A stretch of DNA of 64,000 nt from Emticicia soli. Its GTDB lineage: Bacteria > Bacteroidota > Bacteroidia > Cytophagales > Spirosomataceae. The DNA lies in assembly GCF_037860775.1 (NCBI RefSeq), contig NZ_JBBEWC010000005.1:372001-436000 (forward strand), given 5' to 3'. Both the position numbers and the translations under genes were made by a program. Position 1 is the stretch's first letter. The number at the start of each line of letters is the position of its first letter. Positions 49,614 through 58,861 of the stretch are shown here, piece after piece. A model generated the notes under the pieces. The model did no database searches. It was not told the DNA's origin and worked only from the letters and a program-made list of their open reading frames with translations.

Positions 49614-50569
49614 TGGCAATTATAGGCAAAGATATAGATGAGGCAATCAGACTCCTGAGCGATGGAGAGGTAATAGGCATACCAACCGAAACCGTATATG
49701 GTTTGGCCGGCAATGCGCTTAATACCGATGCGGCTGCCAAAATATTTGAAGTAAAGAATCGCCCTTCGTTCGACCCGCTCATTATTCATACTAATAGTAT
49801 TGAGCGTTTTCCGAGCTACGTTAGTGAGATAGACGAAAGAGTATACGCATTGGCAGAAAAATTTATGCCCGGTCCGCTTACACTCTTATTGCCAAGAAAA
49901 AATATCATTCCTGATTTGGTAACTTCGGGTCTAGACAATGTAGCTATCAGAATTCCTAAACACCCTTTAACACTCGAATTATTATGCCAATTAGACTATC
50001 CACTGGCAGCGCCAAGTGCTAATCCATTTGGTTATATTTCACCTACAAGTGCTACACATGTAAATAATCAGCTAGGAGATAAAATAAAATACATACTTGA
50101 TGGCGGCGACTGCCAGGTTGGTATTGAATCAACAATTATTGGCTTTGTTGAAAACGAAGCCATTGTTTACCGAAAAGGTGGTTTGTCTATAGAGGAAATT
50201 GAAGGGGTAGTAGGTAAGGTAAAAGTAATTGAGCATTCGTCGTCTAATCCGCAAGCACCCGGAATGCTCAAAAGCCACTATGCACCTAAAAAACCTTTGG
50301 TTTTATTGGAGAAAAATCAAGCAATTGACCAAAGCAAAGGAAATATCGCATATCTGGGTTTTCAACATTACCACGCTGATATTCCGCTTGAAAATCAATT
50401 ACTTTTATCTCCCAACGGTGACTTCCGAGAGGCAGCCAAGCACCTATTTGCTTACATGAGGCAACTAGATGCTATGGCAGTAGATTATATTTATACCCAA
50501 CTACTCCCCGAAAAAGATTTAGGCAGAGCCATTAACGACCGCATCAGACGAGCAACTGTAAAAGAGTAA
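49613..50569 (+). CDS. sua5: L-threonylcarbamoyladenylate synthase (Sua5 type)
   Basis: A 318-residue enzyme making threonylcarbamoyl-AMP for t6A37 of ANN-decoding tRNAs. The YrdC domain (about 1-200) has GIPTETVYGLAGNA, KNRPSFDPLIIH, and LAAPSANPFGYISPT. The C-terminal Sua5 domain follows the APGMLKSHYAPKKPL linker, so this is the longer Sua5 (TsaC2) form. It overlaps the GNAT gene by 1 bp and ends 3 bp from the convergent OmpA gene. Confidence 0.92.
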   Translation: MAIIGKDIDEAIRLLSDGEVIGIPTETVYGLAGNALNTDAAAKIFEVKNRPSFDPLIIHTNSIERFPSYVSEIDERVYALAEKFMPGPLTLLLPRKNIIPDLVTSGLDNVAIRIPKHPLTLELLCQLDYPLAAPSANPFGYISPTSATHVNNQLGDKIKYILDGGDCQVGIESTIIGFVENEAIVYRKGGLSIEEIEGVVGKVKVIEHSSSNPQAPGMLKSHYAPKKPLVLLEKNQAIDQSKGNIAYLGFQHYHADIPLENQLLLSPNGDFREAAKHLFAYMRQLDAMAVDYIYTQLLPEKDLGRAINDRIRRATVKE

Positions 50570-50572
50570 TTC

Positions 50573-53059
50573 TTAATTTTCTTTTGCCACAAATTCTACA
50601 CGGCGGTTTTTCTGGCGGTTTTCTTCTGTGTCATTTGCTGCAACAGGTTGGTTTGGCCCCATACCTGCATGTGTCAATCGGCTTGGTGCAATACCTTTGT
50701 TGAACAAATAATTTGTTACTGCTTTGGCTCTCAGTTCTGAAAGATACTGATTCAGACGAGGGTCGCCCACGTTATCAGTATGCCCAATAACCTCAATATT
50801 TATTTTCGGATTCTGTTTAAGCAGATTTACCAATTTGTCTAGTTCAGGATAAGACTGTGGCTTAATAACAGGCTGGCTCTGGTCGAAATACACATTCTCA
50901 AGTTTAATGTGTTTGCCTATGGCAACTTCTTTAAAATAATCGTCGACAATTGCGGTAACAGGCGCTTTTTCTGGCTCTTTCACTACTGGCGCAGGTTTAG
51001 GCACAACAGGAACTTCCTCTTTCTTAGGTTCTTCTTGTTTAGCAACTACTTTTTCTTCTACTTTGGGCGGTTCTTCTTGTTTAGGAACAAGCTTTGGTTC
51101 TTCTTTAGGTTTTTGCTCAACTATAGCAGGAGGTGGTGCAACCTCCATTTTTTCAAGCAATACATCATGCTTAAAATTAGTGGCAACGATATTGGCCAGG
51201 TCAATATTTTCGGTATATGATTTATAATTAGCGACTTCAACTTTTAAAGTGTAATTTTTCTCAAAGTTTTGCGGAGCTATTTTTGCTGTATTATTGCTTA
51301 GTGCAACAGCTTGTTTTGTGTTATCAAAAAGGCTCATTTTTACATTGCCTATTGCTGCTTTAGTTTTCGAGTCAACCGGATTAAATGTAAAAGTATAAAT
51401 GGCTTTTTTCATTTCAACCGTAATTACACCATTAGCTGCTTTTGAGAAAGCCACCGCATCTTTATAAGGCTGATAACCGTCTGAGGCAATTTCTAGCTCA
51501 TAATTATTGTCGGGTGTAACAGTAACTTTATATCTGGTTTTCTCAGGGTTTAAACTCCCCGTTACAGCTGTTGTTCCGGTTTTTAGTTTATAATCGGCCA
51601 CCAATGGTGTTTTCGTATAAAAATCAGTAGCAGCAAAGTAAATCTCCGCCGTAGGTACTTTCTTAATTTTGAGTTGCTGAACTTTAACTACGTTTGATAA
51701 CGGAGCTTTGTAAGGCATATATCCCGGTACTTTTATTTCGGCAGTATATTGCTCGGCAAGTTTCAATTCAGCTTCCCATTCCGACTGCACATTGGTAGGT
51801 TTCAGCGTTACAGGCTCATATTTTGCTGTATAAACCCTTAGGCTTGCACCCGGTACATTTTTATTGGTTTCTTCGTCAACCACAATAAATTTAAAGCGGT
51901 CAGCCGATTTTTTTATTAGAAAAATCTCTTGCACAAACTGTTTTCTGGCAATTAAATCTTTTAGATTAATATTCTGATTCGCCTGATTATACCCCTCTGA
52001 CTCCACCTCAATTGAGTATTCGGTATCTGGCGTTAAATTGGCAGAAAAGCCCTCTTTTTCAATCTTTGCGGCAATAGATTGTTTATTAGCCAGATTGATA
52101 ATACGCATACGGGTACTCACAAGATTCTCTTTGGTTTGGGCATCGATAATCTTAAACAAGAAGGCGTAATTATCTTTTTGTAATTCAAATTTCTTCAATA
52201 ATACTTTAACCGACTCGTTGGGAGTTATATCAAAAGTTACCTGCTCGGTAATAGTTTTGTAACCCTCTGCGCTTACTTCAACGGTATATTTCTTTTTAGG
52301 ATTAAATTCAATTCTGTAAGGATTCGTCTCATCCGACTGCCCCGTTAGGGTTTCTTCTTCCGGCCGCAATACTTTATAATTGGCCGCAATTGGGTCTTTA
52401 GAGATTGCGTCAACAGCCGTGAGCGATAATAGCTGAGCACTGGTTTTTTGTAAACTTACACTAATAAATTTGCTTGGTGGTTTTACAGTTTTGTTGGCGT
52501 CAACGGCTTCTAATTCAACACTTGTACCTTGGTATCCGGTGGCTTCTATCGAAATATGATAGCTCTTGGTTTTATCCAGAACAGCCTTCCACTCTCCGGT
52601 TTTAGGGTTTACTTTAGCTTCAACTTCTTGCTTGGCGGCATCCACTATTTTAACCTTGGCCGTTGTTATAATCTGTTTGTCTTTGGCATCGGTAATCAGT
52701 ATCACGTATTCATCTTGCACCAAGTCGAGCAATTCTTTGAAATTGGTTTTGCCAGCACCCAAGTTTTCGAGATTCAGCGGGATTCGTTTTGTAACGTAGT
52801 TGGGCATGCTGATTTCTATTTCATAATGGCCATGTGTAGCAGGTTTAAACTGTATATCGCCTTGGTTTGTACCCTGAATTACGATAGGATCGAGCTTATT
52901 AAAATAGATTTTAAAAGTAGCAGCCAACCTTTTACCCGAAACTTTATCGAAAGCACCAAAGGTATAGGTAGAGTCAAGTTGTTGAACCGTGGTATTTGTT
53001 GCAAAAGCCGTACAAATATTAAAAATTGAAACAGCAATCAGCATTAGTAAACTTCTCAT
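50573..53059 (-). CDS. OmpA-family envelope protein with repeated carboxypeptidase/PEGA-like domains
   Basis: An 828-residue exported protein (signal peptide residues 1-20). The middle consists of about six beta-sandwich repeats of 90-110 residues, each opening like FKFIVVDEETNKNVPGASL, YAFLFKIIDAQTKENLVST or YTFTFNPVDSKTKAAIGNV. A proline/glutamate/lysine-rich linker follows (about 650-715). The C-terminal OmpA domain (about 728-828) has the peptidoglycan-binding stretch VIGHTDNVGDPRLNQYLSELRA and RRVEFV. It probably links the outer membrane to the cell wall and binds surface partners. Confidence 0.87.
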   Translation of the reverse strand: MRSLLMLIAVSIFNICTAFATNTTVQQLDSTYTFGAFDKVSGKRLAATFKIYFNKLDPIVIQGTNQGDIQFKPATHGHYEIEISMPNYVTKRIPLNLENLGAGKTNFKELLDLVQDEYVILITDAKDKQIITTAKVKIVDAAKQEVEAKVNPKTGEWKAVLDKTKSYHISIEATGYQGTSVELEAVDANKTVKPPSKFISVSLQKTSAQLLSLTAVDAISKDPIAANYKVLRPEEETLTGQSDETNPYRIEFNPKKKYTVEVSAEGYKTITEQVTFDITPNESVKVLLKKFELQKDNYAFLFKIIDAQTKENLVSTRMRIINLANKQSIAAKIEKEGFSANLTPDTEYSIEVESEGYNQANQNINLKDLIARKQFVQEIFLIKKSADRFKFIVVDEETNKNVPGASLRVYTAKYEPVTLKPTNVQSEWEAELKLAEQYTAEIKVPGYMPYKAPLSNVVKVQQLKIKKVPTAEIYFAATDFYTKTPLVADYKLKTGTTAVTGSLNPEKTRYKVTVTPDNNYELEIASDGYQPYKDAVAFSKAANGVITVEMKKAIYTFTFNPVDSKTKAAIGNVKMSLFDNTKQAVALSNNTAKIAPQNFEKNYTLKVEVANYKSYTENIDLANIVATNFKHDVLLEKMEVAPPPAIVEQKPKEEPKLVPKQEEPPKVEEKVVAKQEEPKKEEVPVVPKPAPVVKEPEKAPVTAIVDDYFKEVAIGKHIKLENVYFDQSQPVIKPQSYPELDKLVNLLKQNPKINIEVIGHTDNVGDPRLNQYLSELRAKAVTNYLFNKGIAPSRLTHAGMGPNQPVAANDTEENRQKNRRVEFVAKEN

Positions 53060-53168
53060 AGGATTTTGAAAAAGAGATAATCACCGCAAATTTGTGATTT
53101 TTTAAAATAATACAACGAAGAACTTTAAATGAATTGTAAGTTTTTATGAAATTATGTTGTTTTGTTTT

Positions 53169-53810
53169 ATGAAAGACGATGCAAAAAAAACAGTTTTAAT
53201 TGATTTACAATACCTCCCGAGTGTTCAATTTTTTTCGACATTGCTGCATTTCGATGAAGTAAGGCTCGAAAGTAATGAGTATTACGTAAAACAAAGTTAC
53301 CGAAACCGCAGCTATATATTGGGTGCAAACAAAGTTGAAATGCTGATTGTACCGGTGGTGGATGGCAATAAAAAGATATTGGTACGAGATATTCAGATAG
53401 ATTATCAGCAGAGATGGACTGATATTCATTGGCGGACTATTAAGGCAGCTTATGGGAAATCGCCTTTTTTTGAATTTTTTGGAGACTATTTTCAACAAAC
53501 TCTGCAAAAGAAACCACAGTTTTTGTGGGATCTGAACTATGAGCTACTGACAATATGTCTGAAATTATTGCAGATTAATAAGACAATTAGTCTGACAGAT
53601 ATATATGAAAAAGACCCCAAAAACGATATTTTTGATGCCAGATGTCTCATAAACCCCAAAAAAGACCCGGAATCGGGGCTTGAGTACCAGCCAGTGGCGT
53701 ATCAGCAAAACTTTGGCAATGAATTTGTACCTAACCTTAGCATCGTTGACTTACTTTTTTGCAGAGGGAATCAATCTTTAGGAATTTTAAAGAAATCTTC
53801 TATAAAGTGA
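53169..53810 (+). CDS. WbqC-like protein
   Basis: A 213-residue protein with the WbqC layout: TVLIDLQYLPSVQFFSTLLHFDEVRLESNEYYVKQSYRNRSYI at the N-terminus (key words LIDLQYLPSVQFF and KQSYRNR), later SPFFEFFGDYF and NLSIVDLLFCRGNQS. WbqC proteins lie in O-antigen or exopolysaccharide loci and their chemistry is unclear. I prefer the ATG at 53169 because it puts the conserved LQYLP segment near the start; an ATG five codons upstream is possible. Confidence 0.78.
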   Translation: MKDDAKKTVLIDLQYLPSVQFFSTLLHFDEVRLESNEYYVKQSYRNRSYILGANKVEMLIVPVVDGNKKILVRDIQIDYQQRWTDIHWRTIKAAYGKSPFFEFFGDYFQQTLQKKPQFLWDLNYELLTICLKLLQINKTISLTDIYEKDPKNDIFDARCLINPKKDPESGLEYQPVAYQQNFGNEFVPNLSIVDLLFCRGNQSLGILKKSSIK

Positions 53811-53972
53811 ACAGAGTTTGTTAATAAATCGTTATATTGCAAATGCAAATGTTTTGCTTAAGCTAATCATTTGAGCTAAAAAGCAATAAAACCATTGTAA
53901 AATTTGAAATAATGGAAAATTGAAAAGCAAAAATGATTATTCATGTTTTCCCTTACAATCTACTTAAATTAA

Positions 53973-56510
53973 ATGGAGCCTAAATTTTCACAAAAAGTCA
54001 AAGACATCATAACCCTTGCCCGTGAAGAAGCACTTAGGCTTGGACATGATTACATCGGAACCGAACACTTGATTCTGGGGATGATTCGCGATGGAGAAGG
54101 TATTGCTTTAAATCTATTGAAAGGGGCTGGTGTATCGCTTGAGGAGTTGAGAATTACAATCGAACAAGCCACTAAAGGAACTGCTACCAATAATATTAAA
54201 AATTTGGCAAACATTCCGTTAACACGCCAATCTGAAAAGGTTTTAAAGATTACACATTTGGAGGCCAAAATCTTCAAATCTCAATTAATAGGCACTGAGC
54301 ATCTGCTGTTGGCAATTCTGCGTGACGGAGATAACCTCGGTGGGCAAATTTTGCAGAAATTCCACCTTAATTACGAACAAACCAAAGAGATGCTTGATTA
54401 TCAACTTACCGGTCAAAAACCGGTGATGGAGCGTCCTGAAACTGATGATGATGACGAAAGAATTTTCGGCAGTGGCTCTGGTGGATATTCTCAACAAAGA
54501 AATGACCCGAAAAACCCTGAAAAATCTAAAACACCAGTATTAGATAATTTTGGACGTGACCTTACGAAATTAGCCGAAGTAGGCAAATTAGACCCGATTG
54601 TAGGACGTGAGAAAGAAATTGAGCGTGTAGCGCAGATTCTTTCGAGACGTAAGAAAAATAACCCGATACTTATCGGTGAGCCCGGTGTAGGTAAAACTGC
54701 TATTGCCGAAGGTTTGGCCTTGCGTATTGTTCAGAAAAAAGTATCACGTATTTTGTTTGGTAAAAGAGTTGTTACTCTCGACCTTGCGTCGCTGGTGGCT
54801 GGTACCAAATACCGTGGTCAGTTTGAAGAGCGCATGAAAGCGGTAATGAACGAGCTGGAGAAATCGCCGGACGTGATTCTTTTCATTGATGAAATTCATA
54901 CAATAGTTGGCGCAGGCGGAGCGAGCGGTTCGTTAGATGCTTCTAATATGTTTAAACCAGCTTTAGCCCGTGGCGACATCCAATGTATTGGTGCAACAAC
55001 CCTTGATGAGTATCGTCAGTATATAGAAAAAGATGGAGCTTTGGCCCGCCGTTTCCAAATGGTAATGGTAGAAGCAACTTCGGTAGAAGAAACCATCGAG
55101 ATTCTAAACAATATTAAAGATAAATACGAAGACCATCACCACGTTAATTATACACCAGAGGCATTGGAATCAGCAGTAAAATTATCAGAAAGATACATTA
55201 CTGACCGATATTTACCAGATAAAGCCATCGACGTGCTTGACGAAGTGGGTGCTCGTGTACACATTAATAATATTTCGGTACCACCAGATATTATCTTCCT
55301 TGAAGAGCAGGTAGAGTTAATTAAAAAAGAGAAAAATCAGGTTGTGAAAAGCCAACGCTACGAAGAAGCAGCGCAACTACGTGACCGTGAGAAAAAACTT
55401 TTAGAACAACTTGACCGTGCGAAAGCTGCCTGGGAAGAAGAAGCTAAAACAAAACGCTACAACGTAACAGAAGACAACGTAGCTGATGTAGTAGCCATGA
55501 TGACGGGGATTCCTGTGAAACGGGTGAACATGAACGAGGGTGAGAAAATCCTTAAAATGGGAGACGCTCTTAGAGGAAGAATAATCGGGCAAGACCCGGC
55601 CGTTGAAAAATTAGTAAAATCGATTCAACGTACACGTGTAGGCTTAAAAGATCCTAAAAAACCAATTGGTTCGTTTATATTCTTAGGCCCTACGGGTGTT
55701 GGTAAAACCGAGCTTGCTAAAACATTGGCCGAATACCTATTTGATAAAGAAGACGCACTGGTAAGAATCGACATGAGTGAGTATATGGAGAAATTCAGTA
55801 TCTCTCGCTTGGTCGGAGCGCCTCCGGGATACGTTGGTTATGAAGAAGGCGGTCAGTTGACCGAAAAAATCCGTAGAAAACCATATTCAGTAGTGTTGCT
55901 TGACGAGATTGAAAAAGCTCACCCTGATGTGTACAATATCTTATTACAGGTGCTTGATGATGGTGTTCTGACCGATAGTTTAGGTCGCAAAGTGGATTTC
56001 CGCAATACTATCATCATCATGACTTCGAACATCGGGGTTCGTGACCTGAAAGATTTTGGAACAGGTATTGGTTTTGCTACCAAGGCTCGTACAGAAAATC
56101 AGGACGAAATGGTGAAAGGCACCATCCAAAATGCTTTGAGAAAAACATTCTCGCCTGAGTTCCTGAACCGTCTTGACGATGTAATTGTCTTCAACTCATT
56201 GAGCCGTGAAGATATTCATAAGATTATCGATATTGCATTGAAACGCTTAACTAAACGTATTACTAACATTGGTTATGAGATTGAATTGACTGAAAAAGCC
56301 AAAGATTTCTTAGCCGATAAAGGATACGACCAACAATATGGTGCAAGACCTTTGAACAGAGCCATTCAGAAATATGTAGAAGACCCATTAGCAGAGGAGA
56401 TTCTGAAAGGTGAAATGAAAGAGGGTGATACCATTCTGGTTGATTACAGCGGAGAAGGCGAATCGCTTAGCTTTTCAAAATTCAAGAAAGAAGCTGAAAT
56501 TGAACAATAA
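53973..56510 (+). CDS. clpC: ATP-dependent Clp protease ATP-binding subunit ClpC
   Basis: An 845-residue Hsp100 unfoldase. The N-domain starts MEPKFSQKVKDIITLAREEA; the first AAA+ module has GEPGVGKT and the second has GPTGVGKT, with the UVR-like coiled coil RYEEAAQLRDREKKLLEQ between them, which marks ClpC rather than ClpA/B. The ClpP-docking region is expected in the second module. It feeds proteins to ClpP and disaggregates with help from adaptors. Single gene with a terminator-like hairpin after it. ATG at 53973. Confidence 0.95.
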   Translation: MEPKFSQKVKDIITLAREEALRLGHDYIGTEHLILGMIRDGEGIALNLLKGAGVSLEELRITIEQATKGTATNNIKNLANIPLTRQSEKVLKITHLEAKIFKSQLIGTEHLLLAILRDGDNLGGQILQKFHLNYEQTKEMLDYQLTGQKPVMERPETDDDDERIFGSGSGGYSQQRNDPKNPEKSKTPVLDNFGRDLTKLAEVGKLDPIVGREKEIERVAQILSRRKKNNPILIGEPGVGKTAIAEGLALRIVQKKVSRILFGKRVVTLDLASLVAGTKYRGQFEERMKAVMNELEKSPDVILFIDEIHTIVGAGGASGSLDASNMFKPALARGDIQCIGATTLDEYRQYIEKDGALARRFQMVMVEATSVEETIEILNNIKDKYEDHHHVNYTPEALESAVKLSERYITDRYLPDKAIDVLDEVGARVHINNISVPPDIIFLEEQVELIKKEKNQVVKSQRYEEAAQLRDREKKLLEQLDRAKAAWEEEAKTKRYNVTEDNVADVVAMMTGIPVKRVNMNEGEKILKMGDALRGRIIGQDPAVEKLVKSIQRTRVGLKDPKKPIGSFIFLGPTGVGKTELAKTLAEYLFDKEDALVRIDMSEYMEKFSISRLVGAPPGYVGYEEGGQLTEKIRRKPYSVVLLDEIEKAHPDVYNILLQVLDDGVLTDSLGRKVDFRNTIIIMTSNIGVRDLKDFGTGIGFATKARTENQDEMVKGTIQNALRKTFSPEFLNRLDDVIVFNSLSREDIHKIIDIALKRLTKRITNIGYEIELTEKAKDFLADKGYDQQYGARPLNRAIQKYVEDPLAEEILKGEMKEGDTILVDYSGEGESLSFSKFKKEAEIEQ

Positions 56511-56534
56511 AATTTGAGTTTCTTGGTAAATAAA

Positions 56535-56570
56535 CAACAAAGGCACGGCTTTTAGCTGTGCTTTTGTTAT
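56535..56570 (+). terminator. Terminator after clpC
   Basis: A stem with CACGGC/GCTGTG (one G-U pair) and flanking A/T pairs lies 25-60 bp after the clpC stop and ends in a T-rich stretch that also forms the next promoter. Confidence 0.6.
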
Positions 56571-56575
56571 TTTTG
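56568..56575 (+). promoter_or_regulatory. -7 box next to the methyltransferase start
   Basis: TATTTTTG matches TAnnTTTG and ends 5 bp before the ATG at 56581. It overlaps the tail of the clpC terminator, so one element may both end clpC and start the next transcript, which would be leaderless or nearly so. Confidence 0.45.
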
Positions 56576-56580
56576 CACTT

Positions 56581-57351
56581 ATGATTCTTGATTACCTTAA
56601 ATACCTCTTTCGCGCCGGAAACGAGCATAGCTTACATTCACCTTTTTTATTTGAGTTTTACCTCAAAGTGCTGAAAGATTCAGCACCGCAAAATGACTAT
56701 TTACAGATAGAGGCATTAAGGAAAAAACTACTTGCCGACGAGCGTGAAATAGCAATCACAGATTTTGGTGCAGGTTCAAAACTTAATCAATCGAATAAGC
56801 GAAAGGTAAAAGATATTGCTAAAAACTCTCAGAAATCTGCCAGGTTAGCCCAATTATTTTATCGGATTATCAAATATTATAATTACCAAACTATTCTTGA
56901 TTTAGGCACTTCTTTGGGTGTTACAACTGCGTATCTGGCAAAGGCGAATCCGCAAGCTAAAGTATATACATTTGAAGGTTGCCCTAACACAGCACATTTA
57001 GCCACAGAGAATTTTAAAGATTTGGGCATCGGAAATATAGAAACAATTGTAGGTGATTTGAACCAGACTTTGGCGCAGCAATTAAACAAAATAGATAAAA
57101 TTGATTTTGCTTTTTTTGATGCCAACCACCGTTACGAGCCAACGATTGATTATTTTGAAAAATGCTTGAGTAAAATTCATGATGACACCTGCTTCATTTT
57201 TGACGATATATATTGGTCGGAAGACATGAAAAAAGCATGGAATTACATCAAAAATCATGAGCAAGTAGTTGTTACAATAGATATTTTCTTGGTAGGTATA
57301 GTGTTTTTCAGAATGAAACAGCCTAAACAGCATTTCGTTCTAAGATTCTAA
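56581..57351 (+). CDS. Class I SAM-dependent methyltransferase (O-methyltransferase-like)
   Basis: A 256-residue Rossmann methyltransferase with ILDLGTSLGVTTAYLAKANP (SAM-binding motif I near residue 105) and VYTFEGCPNTAHLA, then IDFAFFDANHRYEPTIDYFEK, similar to Methyltransf_24/O-methyltransferases. The substrate is unknown. The N-terminal 70 residues (LKYLFRAGNEHSLHSPFLFEFY) are a Bacteroidota-style extension. It lies between clpC and the palindromic element before sufS. A -7 box abuts its start. Confidence 0.82.
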   Translation: MILDYLKYLFRAGNEHSLHSPFLFEFYLKVLKDSAPQNDYLQIEALRKKLLADEREIAITDFGAGSKLNQSNKRKVKDIAKNSQKSARLAQLFYRIIKYYNYQTILDLGTSLGVTTAYLAKANPQAKVYTFEGCPNTAHLATENFKDLGIGNIETIVGDLNQTLAQQLNKIDKIDFAFFDANHRYEPTIDYFEKCLSKIHDDTCFIFDDIYWSEDMKKAWNYIKNHEQVVVTIDIFLVGIVFFRMKQPKQHFVLRF

Positions 57352-57429
57352 GACTTCCATTAAAATTCTTCTATACGTATTTAGTAGAGAAGGCAAACTA
57401 AAACGTTTTTTTAGATGTTAGGATAAGAG

Positions 57430-57598
57430 TATGTTTTAATTTTGTTTTTCTGGCTGAAAAGCTAAGATTTTTGATTCAGACAAGCGGCCGCCGCTGCGGG
57501 AGTATTTTGGAGACGTAGCCAGCAGCTACGACGAAAAAATACAACGCAGTATGAGTCAAAAAGATAGCTTTGGAGGCCGAAAAATAAACTTTAAACAT
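57430..57598. repeat. ~170-bp imperfect palindrome upstream of sufS
   Basis: The outer arms, about 49 bp each (57430-57479 and 57551-57598), match at roughly three quarters of positions when inverted. The core between them folds further: CTGCG/CGCAG, GTATTTT/AAAATAC and CGTAGC/GCTACG around a short CAGCA loop. The GC-rich 14-mer AGCGGCCGCCGCTG is at 57483-57496. It could be a small non-autonomous mobile element; no ORF is inside. Confidence 0.65.
57483..57496. repeat. GC-rich hairpin 14-mer, copy 2
   Basis: The same 14 bases as at 9455-9468 (AGCGG/CCGCT around CCG, then G). Here it lies inside the palindrome before sufS; there it lies just outside long inverted-repeat copy A. Confidence 0.5.
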
Positions 57599-57627
57599 GC
57601 TCTAAATATAGATAAGATAAAGCCACA

Positions 57628-58845
57628 ATGTTAGATATTCAAAAAATAAGAGCCGATTTTCCGATTCTTGACCAAAAAATCAACGGCAAAGACCTGGTAT
57701 ATTTTGATAATGCAGCTACTACGCAGAAGCCTCTGCAAGTGCTTGATGCTTTAGCAAATTACTATGGAAAGTACAATGCCAATATCCATAGAGGAATACA
57801 CCATCTGGCCGAAAAAGCCACTGCTGCTTTCGAAGAGTCACGTAAGGCTATTCAGAAATTTCTGAATGCCAAATATACCGAAGAAATTATTTTTACTTAT
57901 GGTACTACCGATGGTATTAATCTGGTAGCGCAGACTTATGGCCGTGCGTTTCTGAAAGAAGGAGACGAGATTATTATCAGCACAATGGAGCACCACTCTA
58001 ATATTGTGCCTTGGCAGATGCTTTGTGAGCAAAATGGCTGTATATTAAAGGTGATTCCGATTAACGACAATGGCGAATTGATTCTGGAAGAGTATGAGAA
58101 AATGTTGTCGGAAAAAACTAAATTTGTATCGGTTGTGCATGTATCTAATGCCTTGGGGACTATCAACCCTGTGAAACACATCATCGAGAAAGCGCATGAG
58201 GTAGGAGCAAAGGTATTGGTTGATGGTGCACAGGCGGCTTCGCATCTTACAATCGATGTGCAGGATTTAGACGTAGATTTCTATGTGTTTTCGGCACATA
58301 AAATATACGGCCCAACCGGAATGGGTGCTTTATACGGCAAAAAAGAGTTGTTAGACGCTATGCCACCTTACCGTGGCGGTGGCGAAATGATTAAAGAAGT
58401 TACATTTGAGAAAACTACTTATAACGAACTTCCGTATAAATTTGAAGCCGGTACGCCAAATATTGCCGATGTAATAGCTGTAAAAAATGCAATTGATTAT
58501 ATAAACGAGCTAGGTAAAGAGAATATAGCTGCTTACGAAAACGAGCTATTAACCTATGCTACCGAAGAGCTTTTGAAGATTGAAGGTTTGAAAATAGTGG
58601 GACAGGCAAAAGACAAAGTATCAGTTATTTCGTTTGTTATTGAGGGCGTTCATCCGCAGGATATTGGGGTGATACTCGACCAACAGGGCATTGCCGTTCG
58701 TACAGGTCACCACTGTACACAGCCACTTATGAAACGATTCGGAATTCCCGGAACTTCAAGAGCCTCGTTTTCTGTTTATAATACCAAAGAAGAGGTAGAC
58801 AAGCTCGTGAAAGGTATCGAGAAAGTAAAGAAAATGGTACTTTAA
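57628..58845 (+). CDS. sufS: Cysteine desulfurase SufS
   Basis: A 405-residue PLP enzyme, group II cysteine desulfurase. The PLP lysine is in FSAHKIYGPTG (near residue 226), and the catalytic Cys in RTGHHCTQPL (near residue 361), with the SufS-type start IRADFPILDQKINGKDLVYFDNAATTQKP. It passes sulfur to SufE. It is followed by sufE (16 bp) and a DUF59 gene. The palindromic element lies just upstream. The scaffold genes sufBCD are not here. Confidence 0.95.
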   Translation: MLDIQKIRADFPILDQKINGKDLVYFDNAATTQKPLQVLDALANYYGKYNANIHRGIHHLAEKATAAFEESRKAIQKFLNAKYTEEIIFTYGTTDGINLVAQTYGRAFLKEGDEIIISTMEHHSNIVPWQMLCEQNGCILKVIPINDNGELILEEYEKMLSEKTKFVSVVHVSNALGTINPVKHIIEKAHEVGAKVLVDGAQAASHLTIDVQDLDVDFYVFSAHKIYGPTGMGALYGKKELLDAMPPYRGGGEMIKEVTFEKTTYNELPYKFEAGTPNIADVIAVKNAIDYINELGKENIAAYENELLTYATEELLKIEGLKIVGQAKDKVSVISFVIEGVHPQDIGVILDQQGIAVRTGHHCTQPLMKRFGIPGTSRASFSVYNTKEEVDKLVKGIEKVKKMVL

Positions 58846-58861
58846 TACATTATTATAAAGC

